Assembly: GCF_009739515.1 (NCBI RefSeq)
Contig: NZ_CP046535.1
Coordinates: 4,139,501-4,203,500, forward strand
Direction: 5' to 3'
Length of the DNA: 64,000 nt
From: Sphingomonas profundi
GTDB lineage: Bacteria > Pseudomonadota > Alphaproteobacteria > Sphingomonadales > Sphingomonadaceae
Positions 35,473 to 44,679 of the stretch are shown here, piece by piece (position 1 is the stretch's first letter; each line of letters begins with the position of its first letter). The notes beneath the pieces were generated by a model, which saw only the letters and a list, made by a program, of their open reading frames with translations, ran no database searches and had not been told where the DNA came from. A program made the translations under genes and the position numbers.

Positions 35473-37416
35473 ATGGCAGGGGTTGATTCAGGATCAGGGA
35501 AGGATGCAGCCGGGCTGCGCTCGCTGCCGACCGATCCGAAGCTGGACACGTCGACGGATCAACTCATGGCACGGCTCTACGTGCCGGCGCTCGCGCGCTC
35601 GGTGTCGTACGACCGCGGCGTCGGCTTTTTCACCTCGGCGTGGATGCGCCTGGCGGCATCCGGGCTTCATGGACTCGCCGAGAATGGCGGGGTGGCGAGG
35701 ATCATCGCCAGCCCGATGCTGGAACCGGGCGACGTGGCGGCTTTGGCCGAGGGCAGCGACGCGCTCCGGGACGAAACGCTCCGGGCCACCCTCCAGCGCA
35801 GCCTCGACGAGCTGGAGGCAGCGCTGGAGACCGACACGCTTTCCGCGATCTCCTGGATGGTCGCGGACGGGCTGCTCGAGTTCAAGGTCGCCTCGCCCGC
35901 AAACGGTCTGGACGGCGACTTCCACGACAAGTTCGGCATCTTCACGGACCGTGCGGGCGACGGCATCGCGTTCCACGGCTCGCCCAACGACAGCGCGAAG
36001 GCCTTCCGCAACTACGAGTCCGTCAGCGTCTTCTACTCATGGATCGACGAGCGCGAAGGACAGCGCGTGGCGGCCGAGCGCCGCCGATTCGAGCTCCTTT
36101 GGGAGAATGCCGATCCGAACGTGCGGACGTTCGCTATGCCGGAGGCGATCAGGCGCAACCTGATCCAGTTCCGCGACCGTGCGCCGCGACCGTATAGCCC
36201 ACCCGAGCGTCCGCGCGAGGACCCGCGGTGGCGTCACCAGAAGCAGGCACTCGCGCGGTTCCTCGAAGAGCGGCGCGGCGTGCTGGAGATGGCGACGGGC
36301 ACGGGCAAGACGCGGACCGCGATCAGCATCATGGACGAGCTGTTCGAGCGCGACGCTGTCCGGACGTCGGTCATCGCCGCCGCCGGCACCGACCTGCTCG
36401 ACCAGTGGTATGGGACCCTTGGGGGCGGATCGCGCCCGGTCTACCGAGCCTACGAGCGCCACCACGAGGCGCAGGCGTATCTCAACGATCCCGAGGATGC
36501 GGTGCTGCTGACGTCGCGGCTCAACCTCGCGTCCGTCCTTCCACGGCTTGCGCCCAGACTGGTGCGCGATGGCCTCATCGTGTGCGACGAGGTCCATGGC
36601 ATGGGCGCGCCGTCCATGGTCGAGAACCTGCCGGGGCGGATTGAGCCATTTGGATGGAGGCTTGGCCTCAGCGCCACGCCCGAGCGCGAATATGATCAGG
36701 AGGGCAACGACTTCGTCGAGCGCGAGATCGGGCCGGTGATCTTCGAGTTCGGCTTGGAGAAGGCAATACGGCGCGGGATCCTGTGCGAGTTCGACTATCT
36801 CGAGCTAGAATACGAGTTCTCGCCCGACGACAAGGCGGCCGTCCGTCAGGCGATCAAGCGATATCATGCCCGCGCCCGGATGGCGGACGCGCCGCCGATC
36901 GAGAGCCTCTACCAGGAGATCGCGCGGATCAGGAAGCTGTCGAAAGAGAAGCTGCCGCCGTTCGCCGACCTAGTCGCGGAGAGGCCGGAGATCCTCCACC
37001 GCAGCCTGATCTTCGTCGAGACCGCCGAGTACGGCCTGCTGGTGCAGGACATCCTCATGTCGACTGGCATCGACTTTCACACCTACTACGCGGACGACGA
37101 CCGGGCGAACCTGGGACGGTTCGCGCGCGGCGAGCTTGACTGCCTGATCACCTGCCACCGCATCTCCGAGGGCATCGACATCCGGTCTGTCGGCACAATC
37201 GTGCTCTTCGCGTCTGCCAAGGCGCAGCTGGAGACGGTGCAGCGGCTGGGGCGGTGCCTTCGCGTCGACCCGGCCGATCCCGGCAAGCGCGCGCTGGTGG
37301 TCGATTTCATCAGGACCGACGACGTCGCGCACGACGACGTGGGTGGCGAGGCGTCGGCCGACATTGGGCGGCGGGACTGGTTCAGGGCGCTGAGCGCCGT
37401 GCGGAGGGAGGAGTGA
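35473..37416 (+). CDS. PLD-domain plus DEAD/DEAH-type helicase, Dnd-associated restriction enzyme family
   Basis: 647 residues. An N-terminal phospholipase-D-like nuclease domain has FHDKFGIFTD (His151/Lys153) and FHGSPNDS. A superfamily-2 helicase follows, with Walker A ATGTGKT (274-280), DEVH box (372-375), SATPERE, and C-terminal RISEGIDIRSV and QRLGRCLRVD. From memory, NCBI names proteins of this build 'DNA phosphorothioation system restriction enzyme'. It heads a coupled operon facing dndBCDEA. ATG 35473 has GGGGGA upstream; the longer frame from 35395 lacks support. The next gene overlaps by one base. Confidence 0.85.
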   Translation: MAGVDSGSGKDAAGLRSLPTDPKLDTSTDQLMARLYVPALARSVSYDRGVGFFTSAWMRLAASGLHGLAENGGVARIIASPMLEPGDVAALAEGSDALRDETLRATLQRSLDELEAALETDTLSAISWMVADGLLEFKVASPANGLDGDFHDKFGIFTDRAGDGIAFHGSPNDSAKAFRNYESVSVFYSWIDEREGQRVAAERRRFELLWENADPNVRTFAMPEAIRRNLIQFRDRAPRPYSPPERPREDPRWRHQKQALARFLEERRGVLEMATGTGKTRTAISIMDELFERDAVRTSVIAAAGTDLLDQWYGTLGGGSRPVYRAYERHHEAQAYLNDPEDAVLLTSRLNLASVLPRLAPRLVRDGLIVCDEVHGMGAPSMVENLPGRIEPFGWRLGLSATPEREYDQEGNDFVEREIGPVIFEFGLEKAIRRGILCEFDYLELEYEFSPDDKAAVRQAIKRYHARARMADAPPIESLYQEIARIRKLSKEKLPPFADLVAERPEILHRSLIFVETAEYGLLVQDILMSTGIDFHTYYADDDRANLGRFARGELDCLITCHRISEGIDIRSVGTIVLFASAKAQLETVQRLGRCLRVDPADPGKRALVVDFIRTDDVAHDDVGGEASADIGRRDWFRALSAVRREE

Positions 37417-37634
37417 TGGCGAACGGCGACGGCAGGACAGACGGCCTCGACCCCGGCATCGTGGCCGCGCTCGACGAGGTGCTGTCGGCTGCGAACGGCG
37501 ACGATGCCGCGCTGCTCGGACGCGTGCGGGCGCTCGTGGAGAACTGCCTAGCCGACAACTATGACCCGACCGACGTCAAGTCCGTGATCGAGCTCGCGGT
37601 GAGCCTGGACGGGGGGGGCTCCGATGGAGCTTAG
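37416..37634 (+). CDS. 72-residue acidic protein between helicase and ATPase genes
   Basis: Starts MANGDGRTDGLDPGIVAALD and includes LVENCLADNYDPTDVKSVIE. Acidic, helical, no known domain. It overlaps the helicase stop by one base and the ATPase start by 11 bases, so its position in the operon is fixed by translational coupling. I recall small proteins of this type being linked to CxC-motif ATPases in DNA-modification clusters, but cannot verify that here. Confidence 0.72.
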   Translation: MANGDGRTDGLDPGIVAALDEVLSAANGDDAALLGRVRALVENCLADNYDPTDVKSVIELAVSLDGGGSDGA

Positions 37635-39567
37635 GGTCGTCGGTTGGCGCTATGAGAACATCCGCGGCGGCATCCGGAACGTGTCGGTTGCCCTCGACGA
37701 GGGACCGCGGTGGACGCTCGTCCAGATGCCGAACGGCACGGGCAAGACGACGACCATGACGCTGATGCGGGCCGCGCTGACCGGCGCGGACTTCAAGCCC
37801 GACGAAGTCGCCGCGCTGCGCGCCGACGATGATGCGGAGCAAGGCCTGTTCGAGCTACGCCTCGTCATCGACGACAAGCCCTACCGCGTGGAGCTGCACC
37901 TCGACTTCGTCGGGCGCCGCGCGAGCTACACGACGACGCGCGCGCAGCTGCAGGGCGGAGGCAGCGAGGAAGGGTGGCAGCTGCCGCCGCTCCTGCGCCG
38001 ACTGCTCACGCCCGAGTTCACCAAGCTGTTCGTATTCGACGGCGAGTTCGCGAAGGACATCAGGTCGGAGGGCAAGAATCGCACGACGCGCGCCATCCGG
38101 ACGCTCTACCGGCTCGACCAGCTCGACACGCTGAAGACCGAGATCGCCAAGCTAGTGACGAAGGAGCAGGAGAGCGCCGCCGCGCTGACGAGTGCGAAGG
38201 AGCAGAAGGGCGTGACTCGGCTGGCGAACGCGCTGGCCGACGCGGAGGCTTCGCTCGCCAAGCTGAAGGCGAAGCTGAAGTCGCACCGCGCCGAGAGGTC
38301 CAGGCTGGTCGCGCGCCAGGAGGAGATCGGTGGCCGGATCGCCGACCGCACCGCCCAGGACGAGAAGTTCGCCGCCCGCAAGTCGAGGCTAGACGGCGAG
38401 CTGTCTACGCTGACGATCCGCATCGCCGAGCTGTCCGCCGACAGTCTCGCCGCGGTGCGCTCACCGGCCAAGGTCAGCCCGCTGCTACTCGCCCGCCTTC
38501 GCGGCCTTGGTCAGCGGCTGACGACGCTGCAGCTGCCGAAGACGATCTCCCAGGAGTTCTTCCACGAGCTGGCGCACGCCACCCATTGCGTGTGCGACCG
38601 AGAGATCGGCGAGAAGGAGAGTGCCGCCATTGTCGCCGGCGCCAAGAAGTATCTGGCCGAGGACCAGATCACGATCATCAACCGCATGAAGCGCAACGTC
38701 CGCGAGAGCGAGGCGACCGGCGCGGAGTTCGCGGACAGCGCCGGTGAGCTCAAGGCGAAGCTGCGCGAGCGGCGGTCGGTAAACCAGCAACTCGAACAGC
38801 TGCAGCAGGAGCAGATCGCGTCCGGCGACGACGAGCTGAAACGGCTGGTCTTAGAGCAGCGGCAGAACGAGCTCAGGCTCGAGACGCTGGACGCCGAGGT
38901 CGCCCAGCTGAACACGTCCGACAAGCTGACGCAGATCCTGGAGAAGCTGGGGCCGCGCAACAACATCCCGCTGTGTCAGGCCGAGGCCGATCTCGCCAAG
39001 CGCCGCCTTGCCGCAGCCACGCAGACCGTGAAGTTCACAGGCGCCGCCGACCGCATCTCCGCCCTCGTCGACGCCGTCGCCGCGCAGGCGCTCGACAACC
39101 TGCGCGAGAGCGTGCGCGTCGCGACCAACGAGAAGCTGGCGCGGCTGGTGAAGGGAGAGCCGCTGCGCGTCGCACGGATAGGCTCGTCGCTCGAACTCGC
39201 CTCGCGGGGCGTAGCGAGCAAGGGTGGGGTCAGCGAGGGCCAGAGCCTGTCTGTCGCCTACGCGTTCATCACTTCCCTCCTGGGTGCCGCGCCGTATCGC
39301 CTTCCCTTCATAGTCGACAGCCCAGCGGTTTCGCTCGACACCCGCGTCCGGCGCGAGGTTGGGGACGTGATCCCGACGCTGTTCGAGCAAATGATCATGT
39401 TCGTGATCTCGAGCGAGAAGGACGGCTTCGCGGATGCCTTCTATCCACGCGAAGACGTCCGCTACGTGACGATCTGGCAGGACCACGGCGAGGAGTCGCA
39501 GATGCGCGACGGCCTCGACGAGTTCCGCCGCTTCCACGCGGTCGAGCCCGGGGAGGCGTCGGCATGA
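37624..39567 (+). CDS. SMC/DndD-like ATPase with a CxC motif
   Basis: 647 residues. Walker A PNGTGKTT at 36-43, about 170 residues of coiled coil on each side of a central HCVCDREI (Cys322/Cys324), ABC signature SEGQSLSVAYAF at 537-548 and Walker B PFIVDSP at 561-567. The single CxC in the hinge recalls the Rad50 zinc hook but is not CxxC. It is about the size of DndD yet not closely similar to the DndD at 44660. It probably drives ATP-dependent DNA sensing in the operon. Confidence 0.82.
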   Translation: MELRVVGWRYENIRGGIRNVSVALDEGPRWTLVQMPNGTGKTTTMTLMRAALTGADFKPDEVAALRADDDAEQGLFELRLVIDDKPYRVELHLDFVGRRASYTTTRAQLQGGGSEEGWQLPPLLRRLLTPEFTKLFVFDGEFAKDIRSEGKNRTTRAIRTLYRLDQLDTLKTEIAKLVTKEQESAAALTSAKEQKGVTRLANALADAEASLAKLKAKLKSHRAERSRLVARQEEIGGRIADRTAQDEKFAARKSRLDGELSTLTIRIAELSADSLAAVRSPAKVSPLLLARLRGLGQRLTTLQLPKTISQEFFHELAHATHCVCDREIGEKESAAIVAGAKKYLAEDQITIINRMKRNVRESEATGAEFADSAGELKAKLRERRSVNQQLEQLQQEQIASGDDELKRLVLEQRQNELRLETLDAEVAQLNTSDKLTQILEKLGPRNNIPLCQAEADLAKRRLAAATQTVKFTGAADRISALVDAVAAQALDNLRESVRVATNEKLARLVKGEPLRVARIGSSLELASRGVASKGGVSEGQSLSVAYAFITSLLGAAPYRLPFIVDSPAVSLDTRVRREVGDVIPTLFEQMIMFVISSEKDGFADAFYPREDVRYVTIWQDHGEESQMRDGLDEFRRFHAVEPGEASA

Positions 39568-40016
39568 ACTTCACCCTGCCCGGAAAGGCGCGGCCTTTCT
39601 TCAAGACGGTGACCGAGCGCACGCCCAAGTACCTCATGTTCGACAGCTGGTATCTCTGCACCCTCATCGGCCTGCGCGAGAGGACCCTCGGCGCGAGGGA
39701 CGAGCTCGAGGACGAGTATTTCATCGACCACTATCCGGAGGACTTCAAGGCTCAGGCCGACTTCCTGGCTGGGCTGCTGATCGACGCCGAGCTCGACCGA
39801 AACAGGATAGACGTAAACGACAAGGCGAGCGTCGAGCGAGAGATGATCCTGTTGCTCGACCCCTCCAGGACGACGGGTCTGAGCGAGTCGGGCGTCGAGA
39901 TTTTGAACAGGTATGCCGTGGGCGGCTTCGCCAAGCTGGAGGATGCGATGTTGCCGCCCGCGAACGTGGAGGACCTTCTGGTGAAGTATGCGGAACTGTG
40001 GGGAGGCCAGGACTGA
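39564..40016 (+). CDS. 150-residue protein of unknown function
   Basis: Starts MNFTLPGKARPFFKTVTERT. It is soluble, with YLMFDSWYLCTLIGLRE and a C-terminal FAKLEDAMLPPANVEDLL. No family recognised. It overlaps the ATPase stop (ATGA) and the membrane-protein start by one base. Position after an SMC-like ATPase suggests a small partner subunit, by analogy with other multi-component ATPase systems; this is inference. Confidence 0.72.
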   Translation: MNFTLPGKARPFFKTVTERTPKYLMFDSWYLCTLIGLRERTLGARDELEDEYFIDHYPEDFKAQADFLAGLLIDAELDRNRIDVNDKASVEREMILLLDPSRTTGLSESGVEILNRYAVGGFAKLEDAMLPPANVEDLLVKYAELWGGQD

Positions 40017-40540
40017 TGGCGGCGGCTCCAACTGGAGGGTGGTCAGATTTCCGTTCGGACCTTGCGAGGCGGACAAGGATTCCGTTCGCGCACGTCACTT
40101 TCGTGATCTACTTCGTGGCCAGCATCGTGCTGATCGGCGGGCTCGGCCTGTGGGTCGAGCTCATCAACTACGCTCGTTCCACCGGTCCGGGCGACCTCAC
40201 CTCGGTCAGGACGGCCGTCGCCACGTTCTTTCCAGCGTTGATTGGCTCGACATGCCTGCAGGTACAGATAGGCAAGTTCCAGAAGCAGGCCCGGGCCGTC
40301 TCGTTTCTCTCGATGCTGATCTTCGCGGTGGTTGGCTTCTGGCTGATCTTCGATCGCGGTCTGGCGGATTGCACCGTCCTGGCGGTCGGCACGCTGTGCT
40401 CGCTGTTTTCCCTGTGGTTCTGGTGGGTCGCCAACGCTGACAACGTGGACCTGTATGACGACGAACCGCCGAACGCGGCGACTGGCGGCGAGGACACCGG
40501 TCGGCCGCTCGGTGGCGACCTGACGGAGTTTCAGGCATGA
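40016..40540 (+). CDS. Membrane protein of the Dnd-linked operon
   Basis: 174 residues with four probable membrane helices: FAHVTFVIYFVASIVLIGGL, a moderately hydrophobic segment at VATFFPALIGSTCLQV, FLSMLIFAVVGFWLIF and TVLAVGTLCSLFSLWFWW. Short soluble tails; no known domain. Coupled on both sides (1-base and 4-base overlaps). A membrane component in a DNA-targeting operon could be an abortive effector or an anchor; no direct evidence separates these. Confidence 0.75.
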   Translation: MAAAPTGGWSDFRSDLARRTRIPFAHVTFVIYFVASIVLIGGLGLWVELINYARSTGPGDLTSVRTAVATFFPALIGSTCLQVQIGKFQKQARAVSFLSMLIFAVVGFWLIFDRGLADCTVLAVGTLCSLFSLWFWWVANADNVDLYDDEPPNAATGGEDTGRPLGGDLTEFQA

Positions 40541-41850
40541 CCGCGCCCACATTCACCTTCCCTCATCGCGTCAAGGCGCTGCATGTGCGCCAGGAACTCG
40601 CAGACTGCTGGGTGGCGGCTCTTCCGGCGGCCCTCCTGCTGGACGTCTGCTTCACCGACCGGCTGCGCGCGGAGCACACTGGGGATCCGAGGTCCCCCTA
40701 TCTGCTCGACGGGATTCAGCGCGAGTTCCAGGAGAAGCGGCTCCGGGAGATCGGCGCCTATATCGACCGTGACGATACCGCGTTTCCCAACTCCATCATC
40801 TTGGCGGCGAACGCCCGGCCCTCGGATGGCTTCAGCGAGGACGACCCCGAGGATCAGGCGGCAGAGGATGCCGCCGCGCTTGCGGACGGGGATCCTGCCG
40901 TCGACGATGCCCCGGATCCCGACCATGCGCCGGCTGAGGTTGATAGGCGGTGGCGGGTCGAGTTGGGCGACGACGGCTGCTACGAGCTCGTCATACCGAC
41001 GGCCGACAAGCTCGCGGCGATTGTGGATGGTCAGCACCGTCTGTTCGGGTTCGCCAAGGCGAAGGTCGTCGACCGGCTGTCGATGGAGATGATCTGCGCG
41101 ATCTACTTCGACCTGCCGAAGCCTTTCCAGGCGCAGGTCTTCGCGACGATCAACTCGAACCAGAAGCCCGTCGGCAAGAGTCTCACCTATGAGATGTTCG
41201 GCTACAACATCGACGACGAGGAGCCTGCGTTCTGGAGCCCTGACAAGCTCGCCGTGTTCCTCACCAGAAGGCTGGGGAGCGACACCGACTCGCCTTTGAG
41301 GGGGCACATCTCGATCGCGCCCAAGAAGGACGACGAGTTGACCGCGCTTACGAGCGAAGCCGAATGGAAGGTCTCGACGGCTGTGATCGTGGAGGGCATC
41401 GCCCGCCTGATCACGAGCAATCCCAAGTCGGACTCGAACAACTTGCAGACGCCGACGCGACTGACCCGCTCTGAGCTGGAAGTGAAGCGCAAGGACCGCT
41501 CGCCGCTTCGCGACGCCTACCTAGGCGGCCAGGACGTGGTCATCTACACAATGGTGCTCAACTACCTGAAGGCGTGCGACGAGCTTTTCTGGAAGATCGC
41601 TCCGCTCGACTCTTTTATTCGGAGGACGGTGGGGGTCCAGGCTCTTCTGGATATTCTGCGGAGGCTCGCTCCGGAAGCCTACAGGAGAAAGGTTATTTCG
41701 GCCGCCCACTTCCACCAGATCCTCGAGCCAGCCAGGGGCCTCGACTTCTCCGCCGACAGGTTCCGGAACGCCTCCGGTTCCGGGCGTAGCATCATCCGCC
41801 GCGCCATCGAGGCCGAGCTTGCGCGTGCCGATTTAGGACTGCCGTCATGA
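40537..41850 (+). CDS. DGQHR-domain protein (DndB-related)
   Basis: 437 residues with the hallmark VDGQHRLFGF (DGQHR at 164-168), followed by FATINSNQKPVGKSLTYEMF, typical of the DndB/DGQHR superfamily. An acidic, low-complexity insert (about 100-135) precedes the motif. DndB is a DNA-binding and regulatory component of phosphorothioation systems. This is a second, longer DGQHR protein besides the canonical DndB at 48151. It is coupled to the membrane-protein gene by four bases. Confidence 0.85.
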   Translation: MTAPTFTFPHRVKALHVRQELADCWVAALPAALLLDVCFTDRLRAEHTGDPRSPYLLDGIQREFQEKRLREIGAYIDRDDTAFPNSIILAANARPSDGFSEDDPEDQAAEDAAALADGDPAVDDAPDPDHAPAEVDRRWRVELGDDGCYELVIPTADKLAAIVDGQHRLFGFAKAKVVDRLSMEMICAIYFDLPKPFQAQVFATINSNQKPVGKSLTYEMFGYNIDDEEPAFWSPDKLAVFLTRRLGSDTDSPLRGHISIAPKKDDELTALTSEAEWKVSTAVIVEGIARLITSNPKSDSNNLQTPTRLTRSELEVKRKDRSPLRDAYLGGQDVVIYTMVLNYLKACDELFWKIAPLDSFIRRTVGVQALLDILRRLAPEAYRRKVISAAHFHQILEPARGLDFSADRFRNASGSGRSIIRRAIEAELARADLGLPS

Positions 41851-41854
41851 TGGG

Positions 41855-43114
41855 ATGGGAGTCCGATGTGCAGTCTCGCGGCCGGGCAATCCGACCTTGA
41901 ATCGAACCCTGGCCATGGACGTGAGGAGCGCCACGTGGCCACGTCGCGGACCACCCGACTTCCCGGCGACGTTCCAACGTGGCCAGTCTTCCTACGACCT
42001 CGATGTGCCCGGCATGCTGCTGCTGCTCGGCTTTCTGACCACGCCGACGTCCTCGACGGGCGTCTCGCTCAGCGAGTTTTGGGCGTGGGTGCGCTATCTC
42101 GCCGCCGTAACCGCGGACGACGATCTGCGCTTGACGCGCAGCTTCGCCGACCTGGACGCACATCAGAAGACGATCCTCAGCGACGACTTCGGGATGGGTG
42201 TGCCCATGCTCTGGCTGAACGAGCGGCTCGCGTTCGACCGTATATGCGACGGCCGCTACTTCATGCAGCGCTTCGCGGCCGATATCGGCGCCACCGCGCG
42301 GCGGACTGCCAAGCGGGGACCGAACAAGACCCCAGACTTCGTCGGCCGGGATGCGGCCGGCGTGTGGCACGTCGTCGAGTGCAAGGGGACGCAGTCGGGC
42401 CCGGAGTATTCCGAGAACCAGCTCGGCGATCCATGGCCGTTCGCTTCCGGTGGCGTCGCGCAGAAGCGCTCGATTGTGTTCCCGCGCGCCTACACAGGGC
42501 AGCGACTGGTCTGCGGACTCGCTATCGGCGTTCAGGAGGGCAAGTTCGCCAGCCGGCTTACCATCGTGGACCCTGAGCCGGAGGATCCGTTCGAGGTGCG
42601 ATCGGACCAGATGTATGCGGCGGATGATGCCGTGACCCGCGCCGTGGTATCGAAGGTCCTTCGCCTGAGTGGCTTCGAGATCTCGGCCGAGGCGACGGCG
42701 GCTCCCTTGGGCCGCTTTCCCTACAGTGTCCGCTCGAAGTCGCGGCGCTTCGACGAGGCGCGCCAAGCTGGCGTCGACGACCGGGACCAGCGGGCGAGGG
42801 ACGAACTAGGTGCGACCGTCCGGGGTCGTGATGCGACAGCGTTCGAGGGGCGGTTCCGAGGCCGCGAAAGGTTCTTCGACCTGCCGCGCCCGATACTGAT
42901 CAACGGCGAGGCCGTGACGCGCGCCATCATCCGGCAGGGCGTCGATCAGGACGTGCTTCTACAGCTGCGCGAGCGCCCGACTATCGACGAGCCCTTGGCC
43001 GAGAGCGGTGCCGACTGGACGCAGTCGCTGGGCCAGACCGTCGTGAAGGGCGACGAGCGTAGCTCCTCCATGACGATCGGCGAGCTCTACCGGTCAGAGC
43101 TTATTCTAGACTAA
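41855..43114 (+). CDS. PD-(D/E)XK-like nuclease, last gene of the Dnd-linked operon
   Basis: 419 residues. The likely nuclease core is KTPDFVGRD..(spacer)..VVECKGTQSG (Asp in PDF, Glu-x-Lys in ECKG; about residues 153-175), a clear PD-(D/E)XK arrangement as in restriction endonucleases. The rest is unassigned. Start uncertain: ATG 41855 lies 4 bases after the preceding stop, and ATG 41915 is an in-frame alternative. It ends 24 bases from the convergent dndA stop. Confidence 0.72.
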   Translation: MGVRCAVSRPGNPTLNRTLAMDVRSATWPRRGPPDFPATFQRGQSSYDLDVPGMLLLLGFLTTPTSSTGVSLSEFWAWVRYLAAVTADDDLRLTRSFADLDAHQKTILSDDFGMGVPMLWLNERLAFDRICDGRYFMQRFAADIGATARRTAKRGPNKTPDFVGRDAAGVWHVVECKGTQSGPEYSENQLGDPWPFASGGVAQKRSIVFPRAYTGQRLVCGLAIGVQEGKFASRLTIVDPEPEDPFEVRSDQMYAADDAVTRAVVSKVLRLSGFEISAEATAAPLGRFPYSVRSKSRRFDEARQAGVDDRDQRARDELGATVRGRDATAFEGRFRGRERFFDLPRPILINGEAVTRAIIRQGVDQDVLLQLRERPTIDEPLAESGADWTQSLGQTVVKGDERSSSMTIGELYRSELILD

Positions 43115-43138
43115 GGGTGGATGGCGCAGCCAAGGACC

Positions 43139-44311
43139 TCAGGCCGCGTAGCGCCGCAGGTCGACGACCGCCTCGACGAGCGTCTCCCCGAACGTCCTCA
43201 TCTCTTCAGCCGCCGTGAAGCGGCCGGGCGACACGCGGAAGGCCTGGCGTGCGCGGGCCGTGTCTCCGAACATCGCGATCAGCACCGGGCTGGTCTCCAC
43301 CTTCTCGGTCGCGCAGGCGCTGGATGCCGAGAAGCTCGCCACGCCGTTCAGGCGGTGGATTAGCGCCAGCGGCTCCACGCCGTCGATCGACAGCGACAGG
43401 TTGCCCGCGAGGCGTTCGGTCGGGTGACCGTTGCGCTGCACGCCGTCGACGGCGGCGCGCAGCTGGGCGAGCAGCGCGTCGCACATGGCCCGCAGGCGCA
43501 CGTCGTCGGCTGCTCCTTGCCGCGTCGCGATTTCGAGCGCCTTGCCGAGGCCGACGACGAGCGGCGTCGCGACCGTTCCGGGTCTGAGGCCCCGCTCCTG
43601 TCCTCCGCCGAATGTGATCGGCACGAGTTTGGGCCGGGGCGAGCGCGATCGGACGTAGAGCGCGCCGACGCCCTTGGGTCCGTAGGCCTTGTGGCCCGAC
43701 ACGCTGGCGAGGTGGATGTGCTCGGCTATAACGTCGACCCGGCGGTGGGCCATCACCTGCGCGAGGTCGGTGTGGAACAGCACGCCGCGCTCTTCGCAGG
43801 CCGCCCCGATCTCGCCGATCGGTTGAAGGGTGCCGACCTCGTTGTTACCGCCCATGACCGAGACCAGGCCGGTGTCGTCCCGGATCGATTCGGCGACGGC
43901 GGCTGGATCGACCCGGCCGTGCTCATCGACGCCGATGACAGTGACCTCGAAGCCCTCGCGCTCCAGCTGCCTGAACGGCTCGATCACGGCGGGGTGCTCG
44001 ACCGCGCTGGTCACGAGGTGCCGCTTCTCGGGCCGCGCCCGCGCCGCGCCGAGGATCGCGATGTTGTCGGCCTCGGTGCAGCTTCCGGTGAACACGATCT
44101 CGTTGTCGCGCGCGCCGAGCGCCGCGGCCACTTGGGCGCGCGCCGTGCCGACCGCCTGCTGGGCGCGGTTGCCGTGGACATGCTCGACGCTCGACGGGTT
44201 GCCGAACACCTCCTCCAGGTAGGGTCGCATCGCGTCGGCTACACGCGGGTCGACCGCGGTGGTGGCGTTGTTGTCGAGGTAGACCGGGCCCCGCGCACCA
44301 GCTGCGCTCAT
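43139..44311 (-). CDS. dndA: DndA, cysteine desulfurase for phosphorothioation
   Basis: 390 residues of the NifS/IscS fold. The N-terminus YLDNNATTAVDP, the PLP-binding Lys in SGHKAYGPKG and the catalytic Cys region SASSACATEK are all present. DndA supplies persulfide sulfur to DndC. The gene overlaps dndE by four bases and is the last gene of dndBCDEA; it converges on the plus-strand operon. Confidence 0.9.
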   Translation of the reverse strand: MSAAGARGPVYLDNNATTAVDPRVADAMRPYLEEVFGNPSSVEHVHGNRAQQAVGTARAQVAAALGARDNEIVFTGSCTEADNIAILGAARARPEKRHLVTSAVEHPAVIEPFRQLEREGFEVTVIGVDEHGRVDPAAVAESIRDDTGLVSVMGGNNEVGTLQPIGEIGAACEERGVLFHTDLAQVMAHRRVDVIAEHIHLASVSGHKAYGPKGVGALYVRSRSPRPKLVPITFGGGQERGLRPGTVATPLVVGLGKALEIATRQGAADDVRLRAMCDALLAQLRAAVDGVQRNGHPTERLAGNLSLSIDGVEPLALIHRLNGVASFSASSACATEKVETSPVLIAMFGDTARARQAFRVSPGRFTAAEEMRTFGETLVEAVVDLRRYAA

Positions 44312-44679
44312 GCGCCCACCGCCAGCCGTCCCAGGTCAACGACGGACTTCGCGCGCACACTGAGCGTGCCGACCCCGCGGTGGATGTGGGCGCGGAGGCG
44401 CGCGACCATCTCGTCGTCGCCCAGCGGAGGCGACTGGCCCTCTGTCTCCTCGACGTGTCGAAGCATCGCGCCGATCATCGCGGTGTGGTCGCCAGTCAGC
44501 GTGTACGAGTTGAACTCGGGCCCCTTCTCGTCGGGTGCGGGGACGCGGATCGGCCCCTCCTCCAGCGATATCATGATCGCCACCCGGATGAGGAGGTTCG
44601 GTGTCACGCCAGTCCGCTGGCGGATCGAGCGCAGCCGACTGTTAGCGTCCTCGGAGATCCTAAGCTTGTTGTAGCGCAC
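44308..44679 (-). CDS. dndE: DndE, phosphorothioation protein
   Basis: 123 residues, the usual size for DndE. Recognisable segments are LRISEDANSRLRSIRQRTG at the N-terminus, ISLEEGPIRVP and LRAHIHRGVGTL near the C-terminus. DndE is a small tetramer-forming protein reported to bind nicked DNA and required for modification. It overlaps dndD by 20 bases and dndA by four. Confidence 0.88.
   Translation of the reverse strand: MRYNKLRISEDANSRLRSIRQRTGVTPNLLIRVAIMISLEEGPIRVPAPDEKGPEFNSYTLTGDHTAMIGAMLRHVEETEGQSPPLGDDEMVARLRAHIHRGVGTLSVRAKSVVDLGRLAVGA

Noticed and set aside
35473-43114. Reading the seven-gene operon as a Dpd (7-deazapurine) or DISARM locus
   Set aside because: No tRNA-guanine-transglycosylase-like DpdA and no DISARM methyltransferase are present; the adjacent dnd genes give a better context.
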